This document shows, piece by piece, positions 32,497-39,774 of a stretch of DNA of 47,781 nt. Below the pieces are notes generated by a model, which saw nothing but the letters and a program-made list of their open reading frames with translations, made no database searches and was not told the DNA's origin. The stretch is taken from the NCBI GenBank assembly GCA_045638545.1, contig JAZUBL010000049.1, positions 1 to 47,781 of the forward strand, read 5' to 3'. Within the stretch, counting starts at the first letter, position 1. Every line of letters begins with the position of its first letter. Position numbers and translations under genes: made by a program. Source of the DNA: UMGS1071 sp045638545. GTDB lineage: Bacteria; Bacillota; Clostridia; Oscillospirales; Acutalibacteraceae.

Positions 32497-32525
32497 ATTA
32501 TATACGATGTATTTTGAAATGTCAA
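32497..32525 (-). promoter_or_regulatory. Perfect consensus promoter of the large RNA
   Basis: Minus strand TTGACA (32520-32525), exactly 17-bp spacer, TATAAT (32497-32502). It is the only perfect sigma-A consensus promoter that I saw in the window. Confidence 0.8.
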
Positions 32526-32797
32526 CACTTATTTTTAAAAAAACCTTGATTTTATGCGGTTTTTTCACTTTTTATAAAAGTTGTGAAAAAACAGGCCGCG
32601 ATCTGACGCCTTATATTGCTATTTGCATGAAGGAAGCTGCAGGGTGCCTGCAAAGTGAATTGAAAGTTTTGGAATTTGTTTTTTCATGCACTCAATACCT
32701 AGTTAGCTGTGGTTTTTTCTCATTAAGATATTATGTGTAAAAAAAGCAAATGCTAACTTGTGCATATTGCACAGAATTTATAACTGCAATTTTACAG
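32526..32797. other. Noncoding AT-rich stretch with a long hairpin
   Basis: Contains a 34-bp inverted repeat (GTTTTTTCAC/GTGAAAAAAC, 32559-32592) that could end transcription in either direction. No supported gene; a 90-codon open frame here lacks a ribosome binding site. Confidence 0.5.
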
Positions 32798-32826
32798 TTT
32801 ACACCGGCGTAGGTCTATGATAAAAT
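32798..32826 (+). promoter_or_regulatory. Promoter of the DUF2500-like gene
   Basis: TTTACA (32798-32803), 17-bp spacer, TAAAAT (32821-32826) with TG extension. Confidence 0.68.
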
Positions 32827-32865
32827 AAAAGGCAAGAATTTATTTACAGAACACAGGAGGTAGTT

Positions 32866-33312
32866 ATGGGAGAGTCCTATACATCCTATATTATTTTTGG
32901 CGTCCTGATTGTAGCGATCATTGGCGGCGGCATCGTACTGCGCCTTGTGAAGGCCCGCAAAAACGGCGGCGGCACAAAGCGGTATTACAAACCAGCTGCC
33001 CTTATAAAAACGGAAGCAGAAATGGGTGAAGTGAAAGACGCTGCAGGCAATATTCATCGTGGTCCTGTTGCAATGAAGCTGACATTCCAGTTTAAAAACG
33101 GTTCTACCAAAACTTTCAACGTAGATAACAAAGTTCGCGGTAAGTGCAGCGCCAACGATTGGGGCCACCTGATGTACGAGGGCGACAAACTGCTGAAGTT
33201 TGAATGTCCAAGCGGAGCCATCGGCACCAAGCTGTACGTTTCTAAGAATGTAGCAAAATCTGTAGCGCCGCCGCAGGATGCGCCGCCGAACCGTTTCCGC
33301 AAGAAAAAGTAA
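32866..33312 (+). CDS. Membrane-anchored DUF2500-like protein
   Basis: A 148-residue protein with one N-terminal transmembrane helix (residues 8-26, YIIFGVLIVAIIGGGIVL) and a basic linker. The soluble beta domain has F..K.GS.KTFNV and the closing motif YEGDKLLKFE. This resembles DUF2500 proteins, where a strand of type F.DGS...F.V and GD.G.L.F.G...F are typical. It ends in a basic RKKK tail. The topology is probably N-out with a cytoplasmic domain, or an anchored extracellular domain; the charge pattern favours a cytoplasmic domain. AGGAGG precedes the ATG. Function unknown. Confidence 0.72.
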   Translation: MGESYTSYIIFGVLIVAIIGGGIVLRLVKARKNGGGTKRYYKPAALIKTEAEMGEVKDAAGNIHRGPVAMKLTFQFKNGSTKTFNVDNKVRGKCSANDWGHLMYEGDKLLKFECPSGAIGTKLYVSKNVAKSVAPPQDAPPNRFRKKK

Positions 33313-33316
33313 AGTA

Positions 33317-33345
33317 ATGAGAGATGCTCCGGCATCTCTTTTTTT
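33317..33345 (+). terminator. Terminator of the DUF2500-like gene
   Basis: Stem GAGATGC/GCATCTC with a T-run of seven to eight. Confidence 0.83.
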
Positions 33346-33425
33346 ATTGTATAGAAGTTCTGTTTTCGGAAAGCAAAGAAAAAGGAGATACATCAAGTAT
33401 CTCCTTTCATTGTATAAAAGTTCTG
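33346..33425 (+). repeat. Direct repeat pair around a second terminator-like hairpin
   Basis: ATTGTATARAAGTTCTG occurs at 33346-33362 and 33409-33425 (16 of 17 identical). Each follows a hairpin; the second is AAAGGAGATAC/GTATCTCCTTT at about 33382-33408. The second copy overlaps CATTGTA, which fits a sporulation -10 (CATNNTA), and could drive spoVAE. Confidence 0.45.
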
Positions 33426-33459
33426 CGGCTGGAAATCCTAGGGGAAAGAGGTGACGGAC

Positions 33460-33816
33460 ATGGAATTTTTAAAGGCATTTCTCATCGGCGGCGGCATCTG
33501 CGTCATAGGCCAGCTGCTGATTGACCTGACAAAACTGACCCCGGCGCGGATCCTGGTGCTGTTTGTGGTGACAGGCGTTATTTTAACGGCAGTGGGACTT
33601 TACCAGCCGCTGGTAGAATTTGCCGGTGCCGGCGCAACAGTTCCCCTGACCGGCTTTGGTTACACACTGGCAATGGGCGTGAAGGAAGCGGTGGCGCAGC
33701 ATGGGTTCCCCGGCGTATTTCTTGGCGGTGTAGCGGCCGCTGCCGCGGGGATCGGCGCTTCTGTCTTTTTTGCTTATCTGGCGGCTCTTGTGTCAAAATC
33801 GGGGGATAAATCCTGA
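33460..33816 (+). CDS. spoVAE: Stage V sporulation protein AE (SpoVAE)
   Basis: A 118-residue membrane protein matching SpoVAE (SpoVAEb): DLTKLTPARILVLFVV, YQPLVEFAGAGATVPLTGFGYTLA (in two parts) and GVFLGGVAAAAAGIG. SpoVA proteins move dipicolinic acid into the spore and out at germination. Usually it lies behind spoVAC and spoVAD; here neither is adjacent. The ATG at 33460 is chosen since AAAGAGG lies 7 nt upstream; GTG at 33451 overlaps the ribosome binding site. Confidence 0.9.
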   Translation: MEFLKAFLIGGGICVIGQLLIDLTKLTPARILVLFVVTGVILTAVGLYQPLVEFAGAGATVPLTGFGYTLAMGVKEAVAQHGFPGVFLGGVAAAAAGIGASVFFAYLAALVSKSGDKS

Positions 33817-33827
33817 AACGTGCGGCA

Positions 33828-33862
33828 ATAAAAAAGACCTCCCTTTTATAAGGGAGGTTTAT
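33828..33862 (+). terminator. Terminator of spoVAE
   Basis: Stem ACCTCCCTT/AAGGGAGGT (33837-33858) with flanking A-run and a weak T-run. Confidence 0.75.
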
Positions 33863-33870
33863 TTTCTGCA

Positions 33871-33897
33871 TAAAAAAAGATCCCCAAAGGGGATCAG
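33871..33897 (-). terminator. Terminator of the 49-residue gene
   Basis: Minus-strand stem GATCCCC/GGGGATC followed by seven T. Confidence 0.8.
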
Positions 33898-33902
33898 AAA
33901 AA

Positions 33903-34052
33903 TTACTCAATGGAGCAATCCAGATACTGCTCGAGCTCTTCTTCGTCCTGCTTTTTCTTGTGCAGGAAGTGGATTACAGTTGTAACAACAGCTGCAACAA
34001 CGCTTGCCAGGATAACAATGCTAGCTACACCCTTAACGCCCTTATGTTTCAT
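33903..34052 (-). CDS. Small single-pass membrane protein (49 residues)
   Basis: MKHKG start, one hydrophobic helix (about residues 9-27, SIVILASVVAAVVTTVIHFL), then a charged tail KKKQDEEELEQYL ending CSIE. GGGAGG lies 8 nt before the ATG, a TTGACT-17-TATCAT promoter stands upstream, and a terminator follows, so it is a full small transcription unit. No family was recognised; the conserved-looking acidic C-terminus may face the cytoplasm. Confidence 0.72.
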   Translation of the reverse strand: MKHKGVKGVASIVILASVVAAVVTTVIHFLHKKKQDEEELEQYLDCSIE

Positions 34053-34097
34053 GGTGAATACCTCCCAATTAGTAATAGTACAACAAACTATAAGATT

Positions 34098-34126
34098 ATG
34101 ATACCCAACTTTTCTGGAAAAGTCAA
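34098..34126 (-). promoter_or_regulatory. Promoter of the 49-residue gene
   Basis: Minus-strand TTGACT (34121-34126), 17-bp spacer, TATCAT (34098-34103). Confidence 0.7.
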
Positions 34127-34287
34127 TCTTATTTCTGTGAAAATGGTATAAATTATTTTGGGCTTCCAAGTTTTTCAACAATCGCTGCAATGGCGGCAAA
34201 GGCAGACTGGCGTTATAATTTTACAGAAAAATAACCGGGATCTCCTGTTTTCAGATTATGAGCGCTTACGGAGAAAACCATTGGTAA

Positions 34288-34325
34288 AAAAGAAAGCCTC
34301 CGGTCAGTCCGGAGGCGATTTGTTT
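34288..34325. terminator. Extra hairpin between small genes
   Basis: GCCTCCGG/CCGGAGGC (34296-34316) with A-run to the left, so it fits leftward termination of readthrough from rpsT. Confidence 0.6.
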
Positions 34326-34348
34326 TATATAAAAACAGATTTTTTGCA

Positions 34349-34377
34349 AAAGAAAAACAGAGCCGTTTGGCTCTGTT
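34349..34377 (-). terminator. Terminator of rpsT
   Basis: Minus-strand stem AACAGAGCC/GGCTCTGTT with T-rich tail. Confidence 0.83.
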
Positions 34378-34407
34378 ACTTATCACTAGATAGTGCTATG
34401 GCAAAAA

Positions 34408-34662
34408 TTAGCCGTTCAGCTTTCTAGCCAGAGAAGACTTCTTTCTAGCAGCTGTGTTCTTGTGCATGAGACCCTTAGCAGCAGCCTTATCGATTGCCTT
34501 GATTGCTACGCGAACTGCTTCTGCCTTGTTCTCAGCGTTAGCCTCAACAGCAATGTTAGCCTTCTTAATATCTGTCTTAAGTGCAGAGTTGATTGCCTTG
34601 TTACGAGCTGTCTTAGCCTCGATTACCTTAACGCGCTTCTTAGCAGACTTAATGTTTGGCAT
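34408..34662 (-). CDS. rpsT: 30S ribosomal protein S20
   Basis: An 84-residue, strongly basic, all-helical protein. It has the S20 hallmarks MPNIKSAKKR at the start, NSALKTDIKKA in the middle and KGLMHKNTAARKKSSLARKLN at the end. It binds 16S rRNA early in 30S assembly. The ATG at 34662 follows AGGAGGTGA; longer frames are rejected. It is divergent from gpr, the usual neighbour of rpsT in Firmicutes. Confidence 0.96.
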   Translation of the reverse strand: MPNIKSAKKRVKVIEAKTARNKAINSALKTDIKKANIAVEANAENKAEAVRVAIKAIDKAAAKGLMHKNTAARKKSSLARKLNG

Positions 34663-34804
34663 GGTTTTCACCTCCTGATACTGATATACGTGATTACACA
34701 ATCATTATCATATCACGAAATGTATGGAAATGCAACAACTTTTTTGATGAGATTTTGGGTAATTTACGGGTGAAATTCTGTTGAAAACTTCAAATGGTAC
34801 CGAA

Positions 34805-34833
34805 GCCATAACCTGCCCCTTTTTTCATACTAT
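34805..34833 (+). promoter_or_regulatory. Sporulation-sigma-type promoter of gpr-spoIIP
   Basis: GCCATAA (34805-34811), 14-bp spacer, CATACTAT (34826-34833). CATACTA fits the -10 of sigma-G (CATNNTA) and sigma-E (CATANNNT), and ATA in the -35 fits both. No sigma-A pair is seen. Confidence 0.5.
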
Positions 34834-34871
34834 ATGTAGTGCGGAGAAAAAGAAAAAAAGGAGGAATTTTC

Positions 34872-35744
34872 ATGATTTTTCGAACCGATCTTGCCCTGGA
34901 AGACAGAGAGACCGGCAATTTTTCGCCAAAAGACGGCCGCGTGGCCTTTTACAGCGCCCACGGCTGCACCGTTACGTCTATCGAAGTTCTGCCGGAGGAA
35001 ACAGGACTTTACCGAAAACCGCCGGGCACTTATGTAACTGTAGAGCTGCCGGTGATCACCGACCACATTGACAGCGACGATCGGTACCTTTCTCTGGTGG
35101 CGCAGGAGCTGACAAAGCTGCTGCCGGAAAAAGGCCTTGTGCTTGCGGCCGGCCTTGGCAACAGAGATATTACGCCGGATGCCCTTGGTCCCAAAGCAGC
35201 AGATCAGATTCTTGCTACCCGGCACGTTGCAGGCGAACTTGGAAGAATTACCGGAGAAGAGCATTTCCGTCCGGTGGTGTCGGTCAGTCCCGGTGTGCTT
35301 GGCAATACAGGCCTGGAAGCAGCAGAGGTGCTTTCCTGTCTGTCGAAAACTTTGCGCCCTGCAGCTGTCATTGTCATCGATGCCCTTGCTGCCCGGAACG
35401 TAAACCGCCTTGGCCGCACAGTGCAGTTATCTACGGCAGGCATTGCACCCGGTTCCGGTGTCGGCAACAGCCGCCCGGCTATCAGCACCGAAACGCTGGG
35501 TGCGCCGGTCATCGCTGTTGGTGTGCCAACGGTGGTGGATGCCGCGACCCTCGCAGCAGATGTGCTGGGGGACCATGGCGTGTCTGTCCGGGAAGAGTGG
35601 GCAGATCCCCGCAGCGCAAAAATGATCGTTACGCCGCGGGAAATTGATCTGCTGATCCACAGAGCTGCCCGTCTCCTTGCAATGGCGGTGAACACTGCGC
35701 TGAACCCTGCTTTTGATGCGGAAACTTTTACGGCACTGCTGTGA
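34872..35744 (+). CDS. gpr: Germination protease GPR
   Basis: A 290-residue A25 endopeptidase that degrades small acid-soluble spore proteins at germination. Motifs: FRTDLALE at the N-terminus, GLGNRDITPDALGPKAADQIL (catalytic-type Asp in TPDALGP; two adjoining blocks), VIVIDALAAR (second catalytic-type Asp), and STAGIAPGSGVGNSR. It is shorter than the Bacillus enzyme, and the N-terminus begins almost at the mature FRTDLA segment, so the propeptide is minimal. AGGAGG precedes the ATG at 34872. spoIIP follows 99 bp later, the conserved gpr-spoIIP order. Confidence 0.93.
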   Translation: MIFRTDLALEDRETGNFSPKDGRVAFYSAHGCTVTSIEVLPEETGLYRKPPGTYVTVELPVITDHIDSDDRYLSLVAQELTKLLPEKGLVLAAGLGNRDITPDALGPKAADQILATRHVAGELGRITGEEHFRPVVSVSPGVLGNTGLEAAEVLSCLSKTLRPAAVIVIDALAARNVNRLGRTVQLSTAGIAPGSGVGNSRPAISTETLGAPVIAVGVPTVVDAATLAADVLGDHGVSVREEWADPRSAKMIVTPREIDLLIHRAARLLAMAVNTALNPAFDAETFTALL

Positions 35745-35843
35745 GTATAATGGAAAATAGCAGCAGCTCTTTTGCAGGCATACTTTTTCCGGGGGTTGCA
35801 TAAAGATTGATAAACCAGGAAAGAAAGGCAAAGGAGACGGACA

Positions 35844-36974
35844 ATGATTACAGGATTAATACAGCCGAAAAAATGGAGAAAGTGGATCGCTATTGGGGCG
35901 GCTATTGCGGCAGCAGCAGTTGGGACAACCTGTGTGCTTCTGCGGACGATCCCCAGTTTTTCGTCGCAGGTGGATGCCGCGGCTTTGGTGGCGGCAGGTT
36001 CCATTCTGCCTAACGGCGTGGCAGCGTCCTTTTTTCCGAAAGAAACAGCATCTGCGGCACAGGAGACTCAGCCTGCGCCTGTCAGTTCTGCTGCAGAAGA
36101 AATCGTATCCTCGCAGACGGTGTCGTCGCAGGCAGAAGAGACGCCGAAAAAAGTCAGCGCAAAACCAAAGAAAACCTGGAAGGGTACCGCCTCTCCCATT
36201 CAGGAACTGGTGATTCAGAACAGCGGCGTCCGGTATGAAAATATCTTTGTAAAAAATGAAAACGATTATACAGAAATCGACATTGCAAAAGTACTGACAG
36301 AAACACCGGATCTTTCTATTCAAAAGGATGGCACACCGCAGGTGCTGCTGTATCATACCCACACCAGCGAAGCTTTTTTAGAGGAAGAGAGCGCTACCTT
36401 TTACAGCGATATGCCCACCCGCACCGAAGACCAGAACTGCAATGTGGTGGCTGTGGGCAGAGCAGTGGCCGCAAAGCTGGAGGCTGCCGGCATCGGTGTG
36501 ATCCATGACACCACCGTGCATGATACCAATTATAATGGTTCCTACAGCCGCTCGGCAGAGACCATTCTGAAAAATCTGGAACAGTATCCGTCCATTCAGG
36601 TGACCATTGATATTCACCGGGATGCCATGACGGCAGAGGACGGCACTCGCTACAAACCAACGGTGGAGATCAACGGCAAAAAGGCGGCGCAGGTTATGAT
36701 CATCAGCGGCTGCGACGACGATGGTACCCTTGGATTTCCGGACTGGGCGTACAATCTGCGGCTGGCTACCCGGCTGCAGCAGGCCTGTGCCAACGTAGAC
36801 AGCCATTTTGCCCGGCCTATGCTGTTCAAACCCTGTATTTATAATGAAAACCTGACCCATAACTCTCTGCTGGTGGAGTTTGGCACAGAGGTGAATACCC
36901 TGGAAGAAGCCGTTTATGCAGGGGATTTATTTGGTGATGCATTGGTTACGGTTTTGGAACAATTTGTAAACTAG
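35844..36974 (+). CDS. spoIIP: Stage II sporulation protein P
   Basis: A 376-residue membrane-anchored murein hydrolase. An N-terminal helix (about residues 15-34) and a Ser/Gln/Glu-rich linker lead to the SpoIIP domain, with LLYHTHTSEAF (zinc-type His residues), the segment IDIHRDA, and LVEFGTEVNTLEEA. It acts in the SpoIIDMP machine, with amidase and endopeptidase activity, to drive engulfment. GGAGACGG precedes the ATG. It follows gpr with no terminator between. Confidence 0.93.
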   Translation: MITGLIQPKKWRKWIAIGAAIAAAAVGTTCVLLRTIPSFSSQVDAAALVAAGSILPNGVAASFFPKETASAAQETQPAPVSSAAEEIVSSQTVSSQAEETPKKVSAKPKKTWKGTASPIQELVIQNSGVRYENIFVKNENDYTEIDIAKVLTETPDLSIQKDGTPQVLLYHTHTSEAFLEEESATFYSDMPTRTEDQNCNVVAVGRAVAAKLEAAGIGVIHDTTVHDTNYNGSYSRSAETILKNLEQYPSIQVTIDIHRDAMTAEDGTRYKPTVEINGKKAAQVMIISGCDDDGTLGFPDWAYNLRLATRLQQACANVDSHFARPMLFKPCIYNENLTHNSLLVEFGTEVNTLEEAVYAGDLFGDALVTVLEQFVN

Positions 36975-36980
36975 ATAGCA

Positions 36981-37010
36981 TTGCAATCGCGCCCTCTCTC
37001 TCGGTATACT
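36981..37010 (+). promoter_or_regulatory. Promoter of the 37061 gene
   Basis: TTGCAA (36981-36986), 18-bp spacer, TATACT (37005-37010). Confidence 0.62.
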
Positions 37011-37060
37011 ATATAGTAGAAAAGAGTCGGTTTTGATCGAACAGCGAGGGAGGGATGGAA

Positions 37061-37477
37061 ATGGCGATCAAACGATGGTTTATTGCAATGGTCTGCGCAG
37101 CAACGATGCTGTTCCTTTCCATCAGTCCGGTGTCTGCGGCTATGAAAACCGTGCCGGACCTGCCGGAACTGACAGGCAAACCGGTGGTGCAGGAGCAGAT
37201 CACCCTGCCGCTGCCGGTGGAACCGGACCCGGACGCACAGGACCCGATGACAGCCGTTAATGAACAGAACGACAATAAGATGGTCGTGATCGGTGTTGCC
37301 TGCTGGGCGGCATTTTTTGTGGTTGCCGGCATTGTGGCAATTATCATCATTCGGGTAAAGAAGAACCCGCCGGGCGGTGTTACCCCAACCAGCAGCGGCA
37401 AGCTGGGCCGCCCAACAGAAGACACAGCTGCCTACAAAGAACGAATGCTCAGCGACCAGCATTACAGAAGATATTAA
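37061..37477 (+). CDS. Hypothetical membrane protein with signal peptide and one C-terminal helix
   Basis: A 138-residue protein. A signal peptide (residues about 1-26, ending SPVSAA) is followed by a short Pro-rich outside segment (LPLPVEPDPDAQDP), one transmembrane helix (VVIGVACWAAFFVVAGIVAI) and a basic, Gly/Pro-rich cytoplasmic tail ending YRRY. It is thus a type I membrane protein. GGAGGG lies 6 nt before the ATG at 37061; an ATG two codons earlier is too close to the ribosome binding site. It follows spoIIP but has its own promoter. No family recognised. Confidence 0.72.
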   Translation: MAIKRWFIAMVCAATMLFLSISPVSAAMKTVPDLPELTGKPVVQEQITLPLPVEPDPDAQDPMTAVNEQNDNKMVVIGVACWAAFFVVAGIVAIIIIRVKKNPPGGVTPTSSGKLGRPTEDTAAYKERMLSDQHYRRY

Positions 37478-37482
37478 ATAAC

Positions 37483-37512
37483 AGAGCCTCCCTTTTGGGA
37501 GGTTTTTTCTTT
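37483..37512 (+). terminator. Terminator of the 37061 gene
   Basis: Stem CCTCCC/GGGAGG (37487-37502) with TTTTTT. Confidence 0.8.
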
Positions 37513-37597
37513 GCAGAAAGCGCAGGATTTTGTAAAAAGTTTTGCACAAGTTCTGCAGTTTCTGTTCATATAAATAGAAAGCCTGAAAAAAACGGAA

Positions 37598-37638
37598 CAA
37601 AAAAGTACCTGCAGCCTTGCTGCAGGTACTTTTCTTTA
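37598..37638. terminator. Strong isolated terminator
   Basis: Perfect stem AAAGTACCTGCAG/CTGCAGGTACTTT with A- and T-runs on both sides. It stands alone 120 bp after the previous terminator and insulates the pst promoter region. Confidence 0.75.
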
Positions 37639-37674
37639 TTACAATTACCGGAAAAAACAGGAATTCAGATGAAT

Positions 37675-37839
37675 TGTTAAATCTATGTAACGGAATTTTT
37701 AAGCAGCAAAATCGGTAAAACAGCGAAAAAATGCGCTGTCTACGGCATCTGTGTAAAATTGCGAGAACTCCTGCTGTTGTTTTTTTAATAAAGGTTTAAC
37801 AGTTTTCTCGTTCGGCTTTTAACGCGGAAATTTTACAAT
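37675..37839 (+). promoter_or_regulatory. Candidate PhoP-regulated promoter region of pst
   Basis: TTAACA-like hexamers, the unit of Firmicute PhoP boxes, occur at 37675-37680 and 37685-37690 (minus orientation, TTACAT-4-TTAACA) and at 37796-37801 and 37819-37824 (plus). A -10 TACAAT is at 37834-37839 without a -35. This layout fits a phosphate-starvation promoter, but box spacing is imperfect. Confidence 0.4.
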
Positions 37840-37913
37840 AAAATCATAGCAAACAAAGTAAATCAAATTGAACTGAACCATCATTTTTATTTATTAGAAA
37901 AGGGGTATTGATT

Positions 37914-38822
37914 ATGAAAAAACTGAAACTTACCGGTATCGCAGGCGTAGCATTATCTGCAATGATTCTCATGGGTGCGCTGGCAGGCTGCGGCGGTACA
38001 GATGCAGCACCAACAGCGTCCGGCAACACAGGCACAATGAGCGGAACTATCAACGTTGTATCCCGTGAGGATGGTTCCGGCACACGTTCTGCTTTTGTAG
38101 AACTGTTCGGTATTGAAGAAAAGCAGGAAGACGGCAGCAAGGTTGACCGCACAAAGGCGGATGCATCCATTACAAACAGCACTGCTGTTATGCTGACCAA
38201 TATTTCCAACGATCCAAATGCGATTGGTTACGTTTCCATGGGTTCTCTCAATGACAGCGTAAAAACACTGGATATCAACGGTGCAGAAGCAACCACAGAA
38301 AACGTAAAGAACGGCAGCTACGAAGTTTCCCGTCCATTCAACATTGTAACAGGTGACACAGTGAACGAAACAGCGCAGGACTTCATCAACTTTATCCTCA
38401 GTGCAGAGGGTCAGAAGATTGTAGAAGAAGAGAAGTACATTGCGTCTGTGAATGATGCAGCAGCATTCGAAAGCGCAAAGCCATCCGGCAAAATTGTGAT
38501 TGCAGGTTCTTCTTCTGTTTCTCCTGTAATGGAAGCACTGAAGGAAGCCTACCTGGCACTGAACCCAAATGCTGACATTGAGATCCAGACATCTGACTCC
38601 ACAACTGGCGTGAACTCTGTGATCGACGGTATCTGCGACATCGGCATGGCATCCCGTGACCTGAAGGATGCAGAAAAGAGCGCAGGCGTGAAGGCTACTG
38701 TAATTGCAATCGACGGTGTTGCTGTAATCGTAAACAATAACAACAGCATCGATGAACTTTCCAAGGAAGAAGTAAAGTCTGTTTACGTTGGCGAAACAAC
38801 AGACTGGTCTCAGCTTGGCTAA
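37914..38822 (+). CDS. pstS: Phosphate ABC transporter substrate-binding lipoprotein PstS, halves in permuted order
   Basis: A 302-residue lipoprotein (lipobox LAGC, C26). The normally C-terminal half comes first: VVSREDGSGTRSAF (48-61), NAIGYVSMGSL, and RPFNIVTG. The normally N-terminal half follows: IVIAGSSSVSPVMEAL (195-209), SDSTTGVNS, CDIGMASRDL, DGVAVIVNN, ending GETTDWSQLG, which in ordinary PstS leads straight into the VVSREDGSGTR segment. The phosphate-binding elements are all present. It captures phosphate outside the membrane for PstCAB. AAAAGGGG precedes the ATG. First gene of the pst-pho operon. Confidence 0.9.
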   Translation: MKKLKLTGIAGVALSAMILMGALAGCGGTDAAPTASGNTGTMSGTINVVSREDGSGTRSAFVELFGIEEKQEDGSKVDRTKADASITNSTAVMLTNISNDPNAIGYVSMGSLNDSVKTLDINGAEATTENVKNGSYEVSRPFNIVTGDTVNETAQDFINFILSAEGQKIVEEEKYIASVNDAAAFESAKPSGKIVIAGSSSVSPVMEALKEAYLALNPNADIEIQTSDSTTGVNSVIDGICDIGMASRDLKDAEKSAGVKATVIAIDGVAVIVNNNNSIDELSKEEVKSVYVGETTDWSQLG

Positions 38823-38834
38823 AAGAAAAAAATA

Positions 38835-38907
38835 ACGGCATTACAGGGGGCGCGGCATACTGCAGCTCCCTGCTGCCGTCTCTATCAAAAACCCGTTTAT
38901 CCGGGTT
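38835..38907 (+). promoter_or_regulatory. Stem-loops between pstS and pstC
   Basis: ACGGCA...TGCCGT (38835-38879, with inner AGGG/CCCT) and AACCCG/CGGGTT (38890-38907). There is no T-run, so these are more likely to stabilise the pstS message or cause partial termination than to end the operon. Confidence 0.45.
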
Positions 38908-38925
38908 AAATTCTGGAGGAATCCC

Positions 38926-39774
38926 ATGAAACGATTCAAAGAGACGGGAATGAAGATTGTTTTTCTCACTGCTGCCTGCGCATCTCTTGCAGCAGTAGCG
39001 CTGATCTGTCTGTTCCTGTTTGTTAACGGCATCCCTGCCATTGGAAAAATCGGTATCTTCGATTTTCTCCTCGGCACAACCTGGCGGCCGTCCAATGACC
39101 TGTACGGTATTCTGCCATTTATTTTAGGCAGCTTGTACGTAACAGCTGGTGCAATTATCATCGGTGTGCCGATTGGCGTATTTGCAGCCGTGTTTATGGC
39201 AAAATTCTGCCCAAAGTGGCTGTACCGGATTTTAAAGCCTGCTATTAATCTGATGGCTGGTATTCCGTCCATTGTTTACGGCTTCTTTGGTATGGTAATC
39301 ATTGTTCCGGCAATCCGCGGCATCTTCGGCGGCACCGGCAGCAATATTCTCACAGCATCGATTCTTCTTGGCATGATGATCCTGCCAACCGTGATCAATC
39401 TGTCTGAGTCCGCCATCCGTTCTGTATCCAATACATACTACGAAGGTGCACTGGCTCTTGGCGCTACCCATGAGCGCGCAGTGTTCCGCGCAGTGCTGCC
39501 AGGTGCAAAGTCCGGTATTCTGGCCAGTGTTGTTCTTGGCATTGGCCGTGCCATCGGCGAAACAATGGCGGTTATCATGGTTGCCGGCAACGCCGTTGCA
39601 ATTCCAAGCAGCATCCTCAGCGGTGTCCGCACCATGACAGCCAACATTGTAACAGAAATGGGTTATGCTTCCGGCCTGCACAGAGAAGCGCTGATCGCAA
39701 CCGGCGTTGTGCTGTTTGTGTTTATTCTGATCATCAACCTGTCCTTCTCCGTGCTGAAAAGGAGGTCGAAATAA
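38926..39774 (+). CDS. pstC: Phosphate ABC transporter permease PstC
   Basis: A 282-residue membrane protein with six predicted helices and the permease EAA-type loop EGALALGATHERAVFRAVLPGAKSGI (in two parts). AGIPSIVYGFFG is typical of PstC/PstA. It pairs with PstA to form the phosphate channel. GGAGG precedes the ATG. pstA follows with 0 bp gap. Confidence 0.93.
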   Translation: MKRFKETGMKIVFLTAACASLAAVALICLFLFVNGIPAIGKIGIFDFLLGTTWRPSNDLYGILPFILGSLYVTAGAIIIGVPIGVFAAVFMAKFCPKWLYRILKPAINLMAGIPSIVYGFFGMVIIVPAIRGIFGGTGSNILTASILLGMMILPTVINLSESAIRSVSNTYYEGALALGATHERAVFRAVLPGAKSGILASVVLGIGRAIGETMAVIMVAGNAVAIPSSILSGVRTMTANIVTEMGYASGLHREALIATGVVLFVFILIINLSFSVLKRRSK

